From Manis javanica (Eukaryota; Chordata; Mammalia; Pholidota; Manidae), in contig NC_133164.1 in the NCBI RefSeq assembly GCF_040802235.1, positions 113,354,302-113,418,301 of the forward strand: 64,000 nt of DNA. The letters run 5' to 3'. Position numbers and translations under genes: made by a program. The notes under the pieces are model-generated. The model saw only the letters and a list, made by a program, of their open reading frames with translations. It had not been told where the DNA came from and ran no database searches. Each line of letters starts with the position of its first letter. Positions within the stretch are counted from its first letter, which is position 1. This document shows positions 24,717-36,654 of this stretch, piece after piece.

Positions 24717-24839
24717 CTTCCTATGCTAGAGCTTTCAGTTTGGAGAGGGCCAAGCACGGACTTACAGATTTGCATTTCCCCTGCCCTCCTTGTCATTTCC
24801 GTTGCCATCATCCTGCTGGCAGGATCTCATGACTGTTCA

Positions 24840-25290
24840 CAGTGGTCCTCAGTCAACAAGTATTTCCTGAAAGCCCACTGCTCTGCATCTGAACCTGGAG
24901 AGGGGTGTGTGATTCTACCGCACCCCTGCCCTCTAAGGATTATAGGCAGCAAGGAGACCATTACAAATACGTGAATAATGGTAAGTGTGCCCAGGAGAAC
25001 TGCAGGGTACTCTGGGAGCATGTAACAGGAGGGCCTAACCTGATGGGAGACTCAGGGACAGCTTCCCTGGGATGGTCAATGAAGCTGCAACCTGAAGGAT
25101 GAGCAGGGGTTGCCTGGGCCACGTGCTGGGTGAAGAGTGCCTGGCAGAGGGTGCAGCAACCGGGGAGGCTGATATGTGGGATGGCCTGGACAGCCTGAAG
25201 AGCCAGGATGCCGTCTGGCCAGCGAGAGGAGTAGGCAGGAGCCAGAATGTGTAGGAGTTTGTGCCACCTAATTTGGACAAGATCCTGTGG
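24840..25290 (-). mobile_element. L2 LINE fragment
   Basis: A long reverse-oriented L2 3' segment in the expected order: 'CAGTCAACAAGTATTTCCTG', 'CCCCTGCCCTCTAAGGATTA', 'GGGACAGCTTCCCTGGGATG', 'CAACCTGAAGGATGAGCAGG', and 'TTTGGACAAGATCCTGTGG' near the end. Confidence 0.85.
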
Positions 25291-25294
25291 ACAC

Positions 25295-25562
25295 TTCTGG
25301 GCACTCTGTCATCGGTGTTCCTTATAGATGCCACTGCCCCATCTCTGCTTCCATCTTCTCATAGCCTGCTTCCCAGTGTGTCTGCCTGTGTCTTCTCTTC
25401 TTTGATGGATTAAGAGTCCTCCTCAAATCCAGGATGATTGCACTGAAAACCCTTAATGTAATTACATCTGCAAAGGGTCTTTCCCCAAAGGTCATCATCT
25501 CAAGTTCTGATGCTTATAACTTAGACATACCTTTTTGGGGGCCACAGTGTGATCCACTCTAA
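25295..25562 (-). mobile_element. LTR fragment (MaLR-like)
   Basis: The reverse complement shows 'CTTTGCAGATGTAATTACAT' and related blocks of the LTR family seen at 19.5 kb. It abuts an L2 on the left and an L1 on the right. Confidence 0.6.
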
Positions 25563-26640
25563 TTTCTTCAAGAAAATTGTCTTGCATTCCTCGTTTGCTA
25601 AGAATTTTTAAATAAATGGGTGTTGCATCTTATCAATGACTTTTTTCTCCCTCTATTGCTCTTGATAGGATTTTTATTCCATTGATGTGGTAAATCATGC
25701 AAATTGATTTCCACATGTCTAATCAATCTTGCAGTCGTTGGAATAAGCGTAATTTGGTTATGAGGTTTTATCCTTTCTTTGTATTGTTGGATTTAGTCTT
25801 CTAATATTTTGCCTGGGATTTCTCATTTATGCTTTCAAGAAAGACTGGTCAGAAATATTTCCTTCTTACATCACTGTTGTTTGGTTTTGGCATCAAGATT
25901 ATGCTCACTTTATAAAATTAGTTGGAAAGTGCTTCCTCTTTTTCTATGCTTGGGAACATTTTATGAAAGTGATTTTCTTTTCTTTTCTTTTTTTTGAGTC
26001 TTGGGTTCACTTTTCATTAACTTCTTTTTCTTTGAATAAAAGTTTTCAATTCTATTCAATCAATAGATATTAGATTCAGATTTTCTATTTCATCTTGTAT
26101 CAGTTTGGGTAAGTTATGTTTGCCTAGATATTTGTCCATTTAATCTAAATTGTCATATTTACTGGCACAAATATATTCATGATCTTTTCTATTTTCTTTT
26201 TCAAGTCTGGAAGATCACTAGTGATTTCTCCTTTCAGTCCTGATATTAGTGAACTATGCTCACCCCTTTTTCTCCTTCAGTCTTGCTAGGGATTTGTCCC
26301 ATTTATTAGTCTTGCCCAAGAAACAACTTCAGTTGATTTTCTTTTGTTTTGCATTTTATTAATTCATGTTCTTTTCATTATTTTTTTCTTCCTTTCTACT
26401 TTTTGGGTTTAACCAGCTGTTCTTTTTGAACATCTTATGATAGGTCATTGATTTCTCAACCTTTCTTTTCTTTCTAATATATGCATTTAAGGTTATCCAT
26501 TTCCTTTGAAGTACATCTTTGACTACATCTCATAAGTTTTGATTAGCCATGTTTTTATTTTCATTCAGCTCAAATACTTTTTCATTTTCACTAAGATTCC
26601 TTATTTCTTTGTAATTCAAAATTTTTATCTGTGTTGGGGC
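25563..26640 (-). mobile_element. Ancient L1 ORF2 fragment
   Basis: Reverse-strand L1 ORF2 text, T-rich on the plus strand: 'TTGATAGGATTTTTATTCCA', 'GGTTTTGGCATCAAGATTAT', 'AGTCTTGCTAGGGATTTGTC'. It would read as the reverse-transcriptase region on the minus strand, but stops abound. Confidence 0.72.
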
Positions 26641-28090
26641 AAAAGTGGCTAGAGCTAAAGGTAAAACAAGACAGACCATGAATTGATAATTTTTTATAGT
26701 TTTGGTAATGCTGAAAGGGAAATAACTTTGTGATTCTGTATCTGGCAAAACTCTCCTTCACAAATAAAAGAGAAATAAGATATTTCCAGGTAAGCAAAAA
26801 CTGAGAGAGTTTATTACTAGTAAATCTGCCCTAAAATAAATGCTAAAGGGAGTCCTTCAGTCTGTAATGACAGGACATGAGACAGTATCTCCAAGCCATC
26901 TGAAGAAACAATGGTATTACTATATTACTGTACTTTTCATTTATAATTTCTCATTAGTTTTGCATTAGGATGGAATGTCTATTAGGATAGACACATTGGC
27001 CCATAGAATATAATTGAGAGTATAGAAATAAACCCATCCATCTGTGGCCAATTAATTTTTGACAAGAATACAAAGACCATTTAATGGAAAAAGAATAGTC
27101 TTTTCACCAAATGGTGCTGGAAAAACTGGATATTAACATGCAAAAGAATAAACTTGGACCCTACCTCACACCATAGAAAAGAATAACTCAAAATGGATTA
27201 AACACCTAAATGTAAGAACTAAAACTGAAAATCTTAGAAAACAGAGGCCAGTCTTCACACCTCAGATTTTTCAATGGATTCTTAAAAACGACATCACAGG
27301 CACAAACAACAATTAGACTTCATTAAAATTAAAAACTTCTGTGCTGTAAAGGATACTATGAAGAAAATGAAAAGACAACCTATAGGATGAGAGAAAACAT
27401 TTGTAAATAATGTATTTGATAAGAGGTCTAGAATCCAGAATATATAAAGAGCTCTTACAACTTAACAGCTAAAAACAACCAGTTTAAAAATGGGCAAAGG
27501 ACTTGAATAGACTTTTCTCCAGAGAAGACACACTACTGACCAACAAGCACATGACAAGATGTTCACACTAGTCATTACGAAGTGCAAATCAGAACTGCAT
27601 TGAGATAACACTTCATACCAACTAGGATGGCTATCATGAAAACAAAACAAAACAAAACAAAACAGAAAAGAACAAGTGAGGTAAGGATGAAGAGAAATTG
27701 GGACTTTCATATATTGCTGGTGGAAATGTAAATTAGTACAGCCACTGTGGAAAGTAGTTTGGCAAATAGAGAAAAAAAGTTATGTTTTTCATAGAAAAGG
27801 CAAACCTGGAAATACCATTTGATCCGGCAATTCCACTCCTAGATACGAATTCAAAAGAATTGAAAACAGGTATTCAAATGAATATTTGTATATGAATGTT
27901 CATAGCAGCCGTATTCATACACCGGGCAGAAGCAACCCAATGCCCACCAGTGAGGGAGTGGATAAACCACAGGTGGTGTATCTATGCAATGGAATGTTGT
28001 TCAGTCATAAAGAGGCTTGTGGTTGCACAAGTCTGTGAGCATATTAAAAGCACTGACATACGCTTAAAAAACTTATACTCAGGACCAAAA
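26641..28090 (+). mobile_element. L1 fragments, ORF1 end and ORF2 3' part, opposite orientation to the previous L1
   Basis: At 26,740-26,870 the ORF1 C-terminal coding block is recognisable ('CCAGGTAAGCAAAAACTGAG', 'AATGCTAAAGGGAGTCCTTC'). From about 27,000 the ORF2 C-terminal region follows ('AAATGGTGCTGGAAAAACTG', 'TATTGCTGGTGGAAATGTAA', 'TCATAGCAGCCGTATTCATA'), ending with 3' UTR text near 28,070. The middle of ORF2 is missing. An (AACAA)n run lies at 27,637-27,664. Confidence 0.85.
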
Positions 28091-29559
28091 TTGACGCTCA
28101 TTTACTAACCTCTAGGTAATCAGTCAACAACTTATTTTGAATGTTGTCTCTGGAAGAGTGAATGAAAAAGTGACAGCCCTTGGGTCTGAAGTGAGGTTGG
28201 GGGTCTCCCGGTAGAGCATCTGGGTGTTCCTGAAGGAAAGGCTCATCAGTTATGCTGAAAGCCATTAAAATTCACTTCAATGGCTGTTTACTTCAGTTAG
28301 GAAAGTCTCGCAGTTAACAAGCCTGGTTGTGAGACATTCATAAGCCCCAGTGTAACACGGACTCTGCTGTTAAGATACGTGCATAGTGTGAAGACTAGCT
28401 CAGGGCAACACTGCATTGTAAGGATTGTGACAGATTTAATATGCATAACACCCTCAAATGTTCCTTCTGCCTTTTAAGTAAGTTTTCCTCCCCTGGCCTT
28501 CTTTTCTTCTCCTCCACCTTCCATTCCACAACTTCTGCACTTAGTGCCGCACGCTCTCCACTAGCTCAAGATCATTCCAATGTATCTGACGAGATGCTAG
28601 ACTTTTAGAAAAGCGATTCTTGGAATGCCATCTGGCTAGCCATTAGATGTGTCCAGACAGACACTGTGTGGATTATCTCCAGGAAGGAAGAAAAATGAAA
28701 GAGAGTCTCAGAACTATTTATACAATTATACTGCAGGCTTTGGCCTGGAAAATAAGAAACTAGGACTGTAGGTTTTTTTTTTTTATTGTGTTTCTTCTTT
28801 CCTGTACTTTCTGAGGTTTAAATGATAACCATCTGTTTCTGAAGATATAAAAATCCTGAATTCCGTCTTCTTCCACATTAACAGAATGCGAACCCTTTGG
28901 GGAATCATGTATTAATAGAGGTGCTCGATGACTACACTAAAATCACGGTGTAAAACAATCATCAAGTTATGTCTCATTACCTGTCTACCCTATTTGCCTC
29001 GTGAATCTAGTGATGAAAGGGGCATCTTTCTCTTCAAATGCATCTTCTAATGTTTGCCTCTGTACCTTGATTGTCTTTGTTTTCTGCTTGTTTGATGGTG
29101 GTGTTGACACAACGATGACGGGGTGGTGGTAAAAACTCTCTTTCCTCCAGTTCTTACTAGAGACCATTTAGTTACCTATTTGGGCTTATTCTTTTACTCA
29201 TCTTTAATTCTCAAAAGAGCCCCAGATCATTCCTGGTGGGTTCAAAGGCATTTCACACTTGGGATTAATTTAATTTGCTTTCATTGTTACAGCCTATAAA
29301 GCATCGTGGGTGTGAAAAACACCACTCTAAAACTCACCATCTGCAATCATCTCGGCCCATTCTCCATTCTGCTTCCTCTCAGCTCTCAATTCAGTAGGCA
29401 ATTCTCGGTACCTTTCCAATGAGCTGGAGGGAAAACATGACATTATGGCTGCATAAAATAACCTTTTCCATGGTGAGGAGAATCACTGAGTTCCTTTTAG
29501 TAAGTGTGCCAGACTCCAATTTTCTCTCTCCATAGGCTCTCTCTGTTCTTCTCTGGGAA
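28091..29559. other. Intergenic, nothing recognised
   Basis: About 1.5 kb without a recognisable gene, RNA or repeat. Confidence 0.45.
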
Positions 29560-29780
29560 ACACTTTCTTTTCTCCTCCCAATTAATAAGCCTTTATCAAG
29601 CACCCACTGTTTTCTAAGCACCATGCTGGGTGCTGGGGATATGGAGATAAACAAAACCTGGTTCTTATCCTGAAGTAACTGAAATCTAATATAGAACAAG
29701 CCATGTAAATAAATACCTACAACACAATGAATCAAGAGCCTTAGAAGAAAAGTGTTGAGGGCTGTGGAGGAGGGATGATT
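29560..29780 (-). mobile_element. L2 LINE 3' end
   Basis: 'TTTATCAAGCACCCACTG', 'GCTGGGTGCTGGGGATATGG' and 'TATCCTGAAGTAACTGAAAT' follow the order of the reversed L2 3' end. Confidence 0.75.
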
Positions 29781-32200
29781 CATAAAATATAAAGTCTACC
29801 ATGCACGATTTTCTAGTATTTGAAGATGAATTTCTTTTTATGTTACTGTGTCATATATGCCTTTAAAATCTCTGTTTTCAAGGCTTGTGTTTTTCATCTT
29901 TTATTGTAACCCTCTACCTTTTGGGGGTTTCACAGATACATATAACCTTTGATTGCATTAGCTGAGTCTTCAGGATCTAGAAATCAAGTAAAGAGGATTT
30001 GGAGCTAGTGGTACTGCAGCATCTAGTTGATAAAAAATCTTGCAGGCATTGCAGTGAGCTGAGACTAAAGAGGCAGTGTGTTACACACCCTTGTGGTAAA
30101 GATGCAACGAGTCAGAGTGAGGCAGGGAAGGAAAACTCCCCTCCAGACACAAAGACTAAAGAGAAAGAGAAAGAGAAAGCTTGGAAGGCCAGTGAGATTT
30201 TATTCGTATGTCTTTCCCGAGAACAAAAGAATACACTCCGATGTAGTTCAATGACTGCCTCACTGTCAAGGTGAAGCCTTTTTACAAACTAAAACTACAA
30301 ACAAGTGAGATCAACTCAATACAGTGCTGTGGGATAGAGTGTGGCAAGAAAATGAGAAGTATATTACTTCAGAAAGATCAGAGAACATAAAATCTTGTTT
30401 TATCTTGAAAAGGTACTCAAGTTCTGGCATCAGAGGAGTAGTTAACAGCTTATAGTCAGGGTCAAGGAGTGAAAAAATATACCAGGAAGAATTTTCTGGA
30501 AAGTGTTTAAGTCTTGGCTGATCCAGCATGGTCCCCCTTGGGGTGAAATGTGGAGCTTTCAGTTCACAGGACCTTGGACCTTCGGCTTGAGAAAGACTCC
30601 GTCCACTGACTGGGTGTTTCGGGCATTCTGGTGAGAAGCTCTGGCAAAGAGCCAGCAAGCTTACCTTTTTTTAAAAACTTAATTTTTAAAAGTTTGTGTG
30701 AGAGACAGTGGGGAGTCTGAATAGCAAGCTGTCCCTTGGGACCAATCCCCAGTGAAAGGGCGTCTCAGCACAGCCGAGAGCAAATGCTGCCAGCTGGGGA
30801 CATGCCAGGACTGGAAAGGATGGAGAGCCTTTGCTGATGCCACTCGGCAGCTGGCAGCCTGTGGGCCTCAGCCGTGGGGCCCACCCAGCCTGGGGTGCTC
30901 CGCTGTCTCCTCCGGCACCCGGGGGCACTTGCAGGGGCAGAGGCCTGTGGGACAGGAGGAACCCAAGAAGCAGCAGGCATTAGGAAGTCTGTTCTGTGGT
31001 GGCTGTTTGGAACAAGATGCCAGCAAGGCCTGGAGAAAGATGATGCAGCTTCAGCATCTGGTGTGGCGGGCGTGGAGCTGGAAGGTGACAGGACTGTGAA
31101 TTCCAGCAGTTTCCAAGCCATGGAAAGGGCCTGGCAGGTACATCCCAGAAAGCTAGCGTCAAGGGCAGTGATTCCTGGGGTGAAGCTCCAGGAAGTCCTT
31201 TAATGAGACAGGCCGTCAGACCTGGTGCAGAACTTCCAAGGGGGGACCTCCCATAGCTCCAGGCCCAAGAGCACGGCAGGCCCTGAGGGGCCCCCCATTG
31301 CCCCTTCACCATTCTGCCTCATGATCCTCCACAGCAGGAAAGGCCAAGTGGTCTGCTGCTTGTGATTGGGCTTCCCTACAGTTTTGTTCAGTCTGTCTTA
31401 TTGAGGTATTTTCACCCTGAGTAGTGTCCCCCAAATTTTCTCATTGCATGCCCCATCAATAAACACTTGAACCTTTAAACCCCAATGTGCACTTATTTAC
31501 TTTTAAATTATAGTCATAAGCTCCTATGGGGTACATCCATTATAAACATACACAAAAATAGAACTTACAAAAGGGTGAGATAAGAAATAAAGTGTACATA
31601 GAAGTTCTGTTATTTCCTTCCAGCAACTCAGTGGAGTTCGTTTTGCATCCTACAGCATACATAGACCCACTCTGAAGGTTAGAGGAGATCGTAGGAATCA
31701 CCTGGCAGCGGCCGGTTAGACAGTCCATCATCAAACCTCTCCTGTACTTCCATGTGTGTCATGTCAGGAGCTTTGGTGATATTGGCTCAATTTTCGTCAG
31801 GAGGGAGATGTCAGTCTCCAAGGGGGTGAAGTGTGGTAGGTCTCACTGCAGGGGTGTGATTTAAGTTCACCCTCATGCCCAGGGAATTACCTGTTGTTTT
31901 CACACATAAATAGGGCTCAGTTCTGGTCTACAGACAGAAGGAAAGGAAAGAGAAAAAGTTAGAATAATAGTTGTGAGCTTGCTGGAAAAAATAAGGAGAG
32001 GAAGAATCATTACATATAATTCCTCAGGTCCTTCTTCCTCTTTCCATGACTCCTGAAAGGCACTTCAATAACAGCACTAATTATATCTCTGTTAAGTGTT
32101 TTATCTGGTCCTCTATAATTAAACTGTGATTATTAGGGGTACATACAAGAAGGCTACTTTTCCTCTTACTATTATTTTTCATGAGTATTTGCTCAGTTTA
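29781..32200. other. Intergenic, GC-rich patch, nothing recognised
   Basis: A GC-rich segment at about 30,740-31,320 has frames of about 110 codons on both strands at once, typical of chance openings. No domains and no CpG-island density. Confidence 0.45.
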
Positions 32201-32616
32201 AAAATTACTGCCTTTATGGAAAAAGACAAGTATCAAATGATTTCACTCATATGTCGAGTCTAAGAATAAACAAAAAAACTGAAGGAACAAAACAGCAGCA
32301 GACTCACAGAACCCACGAATGGACTAACAGTTACCAAAAGGAAAGGGACTGGGGATGATGGGTGGGAAGGGAGGAATAAGGGGAAAAAGGGGCATTACGA
32401 TTAGCAGACATAATGTTGGGGGGTGCATGGGGAGGGCTGTACAACACAGAGAAGACAAGTAGTGACTCTATAGCATCATACTATGCTAATGGACAGTGAC
32501 CATAATGGGATATGTGGGGAGGACTTGATGATGGGAGCGTGTCTAGTAACCATAATGTTGCTCATGTAATTATAGATTAGTGATACCAAAATAAAAAAAA
32601 AAAACTACTGCCTTTA
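32201..32616 (+). mobile_element. 5'-truncated L1 with target-site duplications
   Basis: Only the end of ORF2 and the 3' UTR remain, starting at 'AAAGACAAGTATCAAATGAT'. An A-rich tail ends near 32,604. Flanking 16-base direct repeats at 32,201-32,216 and 32,601-32,616 ('ACTGCCTTTA' core) differ at one base. The 3' UTR matches the copy at 63.7 kb better than the one at 6.1 kb. Confidence 0.93.
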
Positions 32617-33035
32617 AAATTACTATAGCTAATTTTGCAGTGTCCCATTAAATAGAAACATTGACATCTTTGAAACTATCCCAAATCATTAGGAAATCAT
32701 CCTTGGCTGTTGGAATTAAGTTCTGGAGAATCACGTGCCATTATATATGAACTTGGCCAATACTGCCCAGTCTGTTATTTCTCAAGGTAGTAGTGGGATT
32801 TTAGAGTGATTAAATTACTATTAAACTGTGACCTCTGAGGTTTTCCTTATGGATTCAATGGATAATGATGAAATCCTTGGCATCTGTGTAAGATAGCACC
32901 AAAATGTTGTCTTCACCAGTAACATGCTTACTGCTAAAGATTCAAGGAGAAGTTTTCAGAATATATAATCAAGAGACAAAAGACATACCCATGAGTGTTA
33001 CATCAAAGTAATTTGATAAATCACAATTTATTTGC
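32617..33035. other. Intergenic, nothing recognised
   Basis: No gene or clear repeat. Confidence 0.45.
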
Positions 33036-33155
33036 TAGACCATAAGCTCCGTGATTGTGCAGAGTTTGTTTCCTTCATTGCTATAACGAGCACCAGAAAT
33101 TGGTGCTGGCACAGAGGAAGCACTTAGTGAATATTTGTGAAATTCATGAATGAAT
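33036..33155 (+). mobile_element. L2 LINE 3' end
   Basis: 'GACCATAAGCTCCGTGATTG', 'GCACAGAGGAAGCACTTAGT' and 'GAATATTTGTGAAATTCATG' correspond to the L2 terminus in plus orientation. Confidence 0.7.
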
Positions 33156-33544
33156 TGATGGAAGACAAAAAGCCCAAATATTATCATTGATACAGAACTA
33201 TAAATTTGCTTAGGGAACAAAGACCTATCACTGGGGGGAAAATGTGAGATGCATTATAATTTTAAAGAAAAAAAAGAATGAATGGGTAATGCTGAAGTAT
33301 GAATGAGAAGTTACACTTTAAAATTTTCTTCCAATTGTGCCCAGGCAGTTTAATTGTAGCTTAATTTTTAATATGTACATTAGGAAGAATAACATATTCT
33401 TATGTATTTTTTAAATCTGCTACAAGAGCATCCAATCTGTTAGACAGCAAGTTGCGGCCATGAGCCAAGATATTCTGGAGCAAAACGCAATCAGAAAAGA
33501 GTGTGATTTGCCCTGAGAGCTGCTAAACACAGGAAAGACTGGAC
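33156..33544. other. Intergenic, nothing recognised
   Basis: AT-rich, no gene or clear repeat. Confidence 0.45.
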
Positions 33545-33800
33545 AGCAGCCACTACACTGTATCCATTTATCCACTCCTTCAGTAGTTCTACACTGCGCA
33601 CTGCACAGGGCACTTGAGGCTATGGAGAAGACAGTGAGTTGGTCCACAGACTCAAAGATCTCATCCTCAAGTGAAGAATCAGGGATGTGCATGGAAAAAT
33701 GTGTGGATGAGAGCTGCCTGGAAAATTTGGATGGATGCAAGGTGAATGCCAAGGAGGGCTGGTGGGCTCCATCTGAAGCACATGAATGCATGTATACAGC
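33545..33800 (-). mobile_element. Possible L2 fragment
   Basis: 'TTTATCCACTCCTTCAGTAG' and 'GATCTCATCCTCAAGTGAAG' resemble reversed L2 3' sequence, but poorly. Confidence 0.4.
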
Positions 33801-33924
33801 ATTGAAGTGATCTGCCAGACACAGGATGAAGGGGGTGGTTTTCAGGGGACAGTTGTTACGGAAGCCATCTGACACACAGGAGGGGCATGAGAAAGACCAT
33901 GTCAGTCTGCCGGGGCAGCCGTCA

Positions 33925-34262
33925 CAAAAGAGCAGACGCAGGGGCTTAAACATAGACATTTATTTTCTCACAGTGTTGGAGGTTGAAAAGTCCAAGAATA
34001 AGGTGCTGGCAGGCCTGGTTTCCTCTGAGGCCTCTTGTCTTGATTTGCTCCCTCTTCACATGGCCATTCTTCTGTGCACATACACCCCTAGTGTCTCTCT
34101 GTGTGTTCGGATCACCAGTCAGATTGGATTAGGGCCACCCTAAAGACCTCATTTTAATTCAGTCACCTCTTTAAAGGCCCTACCTCCAAATGCAGGTGCA
34201 TTCCGAGGTCCTTAGGTTAAGGCTTCAACATATGAACTGTAGGGGAACACAATTCAACCCAT
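33925..34262 (-). mobile_element. LTR (MaLR-like)
   Basis: Reversed order of the same LTR blocks: 'ATTTTCTCACAGTGTTGGAG', 'AGGGCCACCCTAAAGACCTC', 'AAAGGCCCTACCTCCAAATG', ending with 'CACAATTCAACCCATAAGA'. A hAT element begins within a few bases. Confidence 0.72.
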
Positions 34263-34263
34263 A

Positions 34264-35455
34264 AGAACAGTTCTCAACTGTGATGACACGGAACCCTGGG
34301 GGTCTCCAAGGCAGTCTGCAAAGTCAAAATTATTACCATAATAATACTAAAATGTTATTTGCCTTTTTTGCTGTGTCACCATTTACACCAATGCTGCAAA
34401 AGCAATGGGGTATAAACCTGCTGGTGCTCCAGCACCAGTCATGGCAGTGGTACCAGTGCACTAGTAGTCATGGACTTCTTTGCTGCTGTCTATGATGGGT
34501 TAAAAAAAAAATACACCACCTGTGTTACATAAGAATGTCCCTGATAATGCAATATAAACTACTAATTGTATTATATCTTGGCCCTTCAGCACGTTTTTTC
34601 AGTGTTCTGTTACAAAACCGAAGGTGTGTGTGAAGGGCTCTGCTGCATGTCCAACCGCTGTGGCTGTCTCAAGGCAAAGCCCTTGTATAGTTGCTTGAGT
34701 TGTGAGTGGAACTAACCGCTTTCTTCATGGACGCTCTTTCTACTTGAAAGAATAACTGGCAACTATGGTGCTTTAGACTTGACCGCTTAGCAAACATTTT
34801 CTTGACAATGAACCATGTAAGCTTGCCACACCAAGTAAAAGCAGGCAGCTGTATTGGTTTCTTTTGTGCTTTTAAGCAAAAGTTAGATTTTTAAAAATTT
34901 TGTATCAGGCTTTATAAGCCTGACAGCTTCCCAGTACTTAAAGCCTTTTCAGATGAGATTATTAATTTGATATTATACAGTGAAATGGGTTAACATTTGG
35001 AAGATCTCCACAACTCAGTGAACCAACATCTTCCAGACAGTTGCTGTGTGATGTTGTAATATTATGCATGGGTATGGATTAAAGATCCATTCAAAGCGCA
35101 AGCCAGAACAATGGATTAATGCAAAGGAGTAGGGAAATTTCACTGATAGAGATTTGGACTCCACACTGCAACCTAACTTAAGAAATTGCTACTTGTCTAG
35201 TTTTGAGGAGGTTTCAAAGAAGAATATCCACAATTAGAAGGCTATGAAAACCCTCCTCTCTTTGTGTAACACATATTTTGTACAAGGTCAGTTTTTATTT
35301 TTCACATGCTTAAACTAAAACAACGTATTCAACAGAGTGAATGCAAAAGTAAATGTGACAATCCAGCTGTTCAATAGGTTTCAGATGTGTTTTCAACAGC
35401 TTAAAAACAACTGCAGACTGGATAGAATGAATATATCACACAATTTAGGAACACT
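34264..35455 (+). pseudogene. hAT (Charlie/Zaphod-like) transposase relic
   Basis: hAT transposases cut and paste DNA elements. The left end 'CAGTTCTCAACTGTGATGAC' with 'GGAACCCTGGGGGTCTCC' is a hAT terminus. Downstream, in broken frames, are pieces of transposase: 'GGCTGTCTCAAGGCAAAGCC', a 'TGACAGCTTCCCAGTACTTA' block, and near 35,210-35,390 a segment reading like KEEYPQL, the conserved hAT C-terminal dimerisation region. Stops and indels are everywhere. An N-terminal zinc-finger part is not seen, so a large internal deletion is likely. The family name is from memory; the hAT class is better supported. Confidence 0.68.
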
Positions 35456-35529
35456 CTACATTACTGGTGCCAAAAGGACAAGAATAGTAACCCTGAAGGA
35501 GTGCTCCAAGAGACCAGATACGTCTTGTT

Positions 35530-35605
35530 TATGGACGTCCCCTCATGCCCAGGACAATGCCTGCCTCATAGTAGGTGCTCAAGAGACATTTATTGAATAA
35601 TCAAA
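35530..35605 (+). mobile_element. L2/MIR 3' end
   Basis: 'GCCTCATAGTAGGTGCTCAA' followed by 'TTTATTGAATAATCAAATGA' is the shared L2/MIR terminus in plus orientation. Confidence 0.65.
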
Positions 35606-35699
35606 TGAATGACTGTTATGCTAACTTTCATACAATGTAGTTAATGATCAACCATCAAGTATTTATTACACAGCTCTTATATGATTGAAACTGGCCTAG

Positions 35700-36060
35700 A
35701 AATTATAAAACATAGGTACTATAGACACAATGTTTCTGTCCCCCTCAAATTCCTCTATGGAAGCCTCAATATAATGGTATTAGGAGGTGGAGGCTTTGGT
35801 AGGTGATTTAATAGGCAATTTTGGCCTCATGAATGGGATTAGCACCCTTATAAAAGAGACCTAGAGAGCTCCCTCACCCCTCATGCCATGTGAGCACACA
35901 GTGAAAAGACAGCTTTCTATGAACCAGGAAGTAGCTCTCGTGAGACACCTCAGTCTTGGACTTCCCAGCCTCCAGAACTATGACAAATATATTTCAGTTT
36001 CTTATAAGCTACCCAGGTTATGATACTTTTGTCATAGCAGCTCAAATGGACTAAGACAAT
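35700..36060 (+). mobile_element. LTR (MaLR-like)
   Basis: 'GGTATTAGGAGGTGGAGGCT', 'CTCATGAATGGGATTAGCAC', 'TTGGACTTCCCAGCCTCCAG' and the terminal 'TCAAATGGACTAAGACA' identify a solo LTR in plus orientation. It is a different subfamily from the 19.5 kb copy. Confidence 0.78.
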
Positions 36061-36319
36061 GTGCTTGAATCATAAAATATGATCTCACTTGTGAAGGTGT
36101 TTGCTATAGATTGAGCATGGAGATGATTACATGCAGGGAATAACTGAGTGTGTTGAAGGGCTCAAGGAGATAGACTTTGAGCTAGAATGAGAAAAAGCAG
36201 CAAAGTGAGGTCCAAAATCTACATGTTGAGAGGCAGATACTTTTGAAAGAGAGAATGGGATAAAACTATAAAAGACCTGAAAAATTAGGGGATTGAATAA
36301 AAAACAATTACATTTTTGA

Positions 36320-36445
36320 GATGGAAGAGAACTTACACATTATCCAGTCTCATCATTGCTATTTCAGAAGTGAGAAACTTGGGCCCAGAGGTGAGAGACT
36401 TGCCCAAGGACACATGTCAATGTGTGGTACACAGGACTCTTGATT
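36320..36445 (-). mobile_element. MIR SINE fragment
   Basis: 'GAAACTTGGGCCCAGAGGTG' followed by 'GACTTGCCCAAGGACACATG' is MIR in reverse. Confidence 0.6.
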
Positions 36446-36654
36446 CCCAGGAAAGGCGACCTTTTATTTATTCTTACATCACACTGCTGAGATCAAACTG
36501 GGACTTGTTACAATAAGTAACAGAAGCCATTATAGCTCCTGGGTCAGAAGCCGTTATAGCCGTTATTCCACACCAATTTATTGCTGAGTGAATGAGGAAA
36601 GCATTGTTTCAGGAACATTCATCTAGAAAAGGGAAGGAGGACGATCCCTCAGCC

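Noticed and set aside
30752-31312. Cluster of 110-118 codon frames on both strands
   Set aside because: GC-rich chance openings with overlapping frames, no family resemblance and no splice or promoter context.
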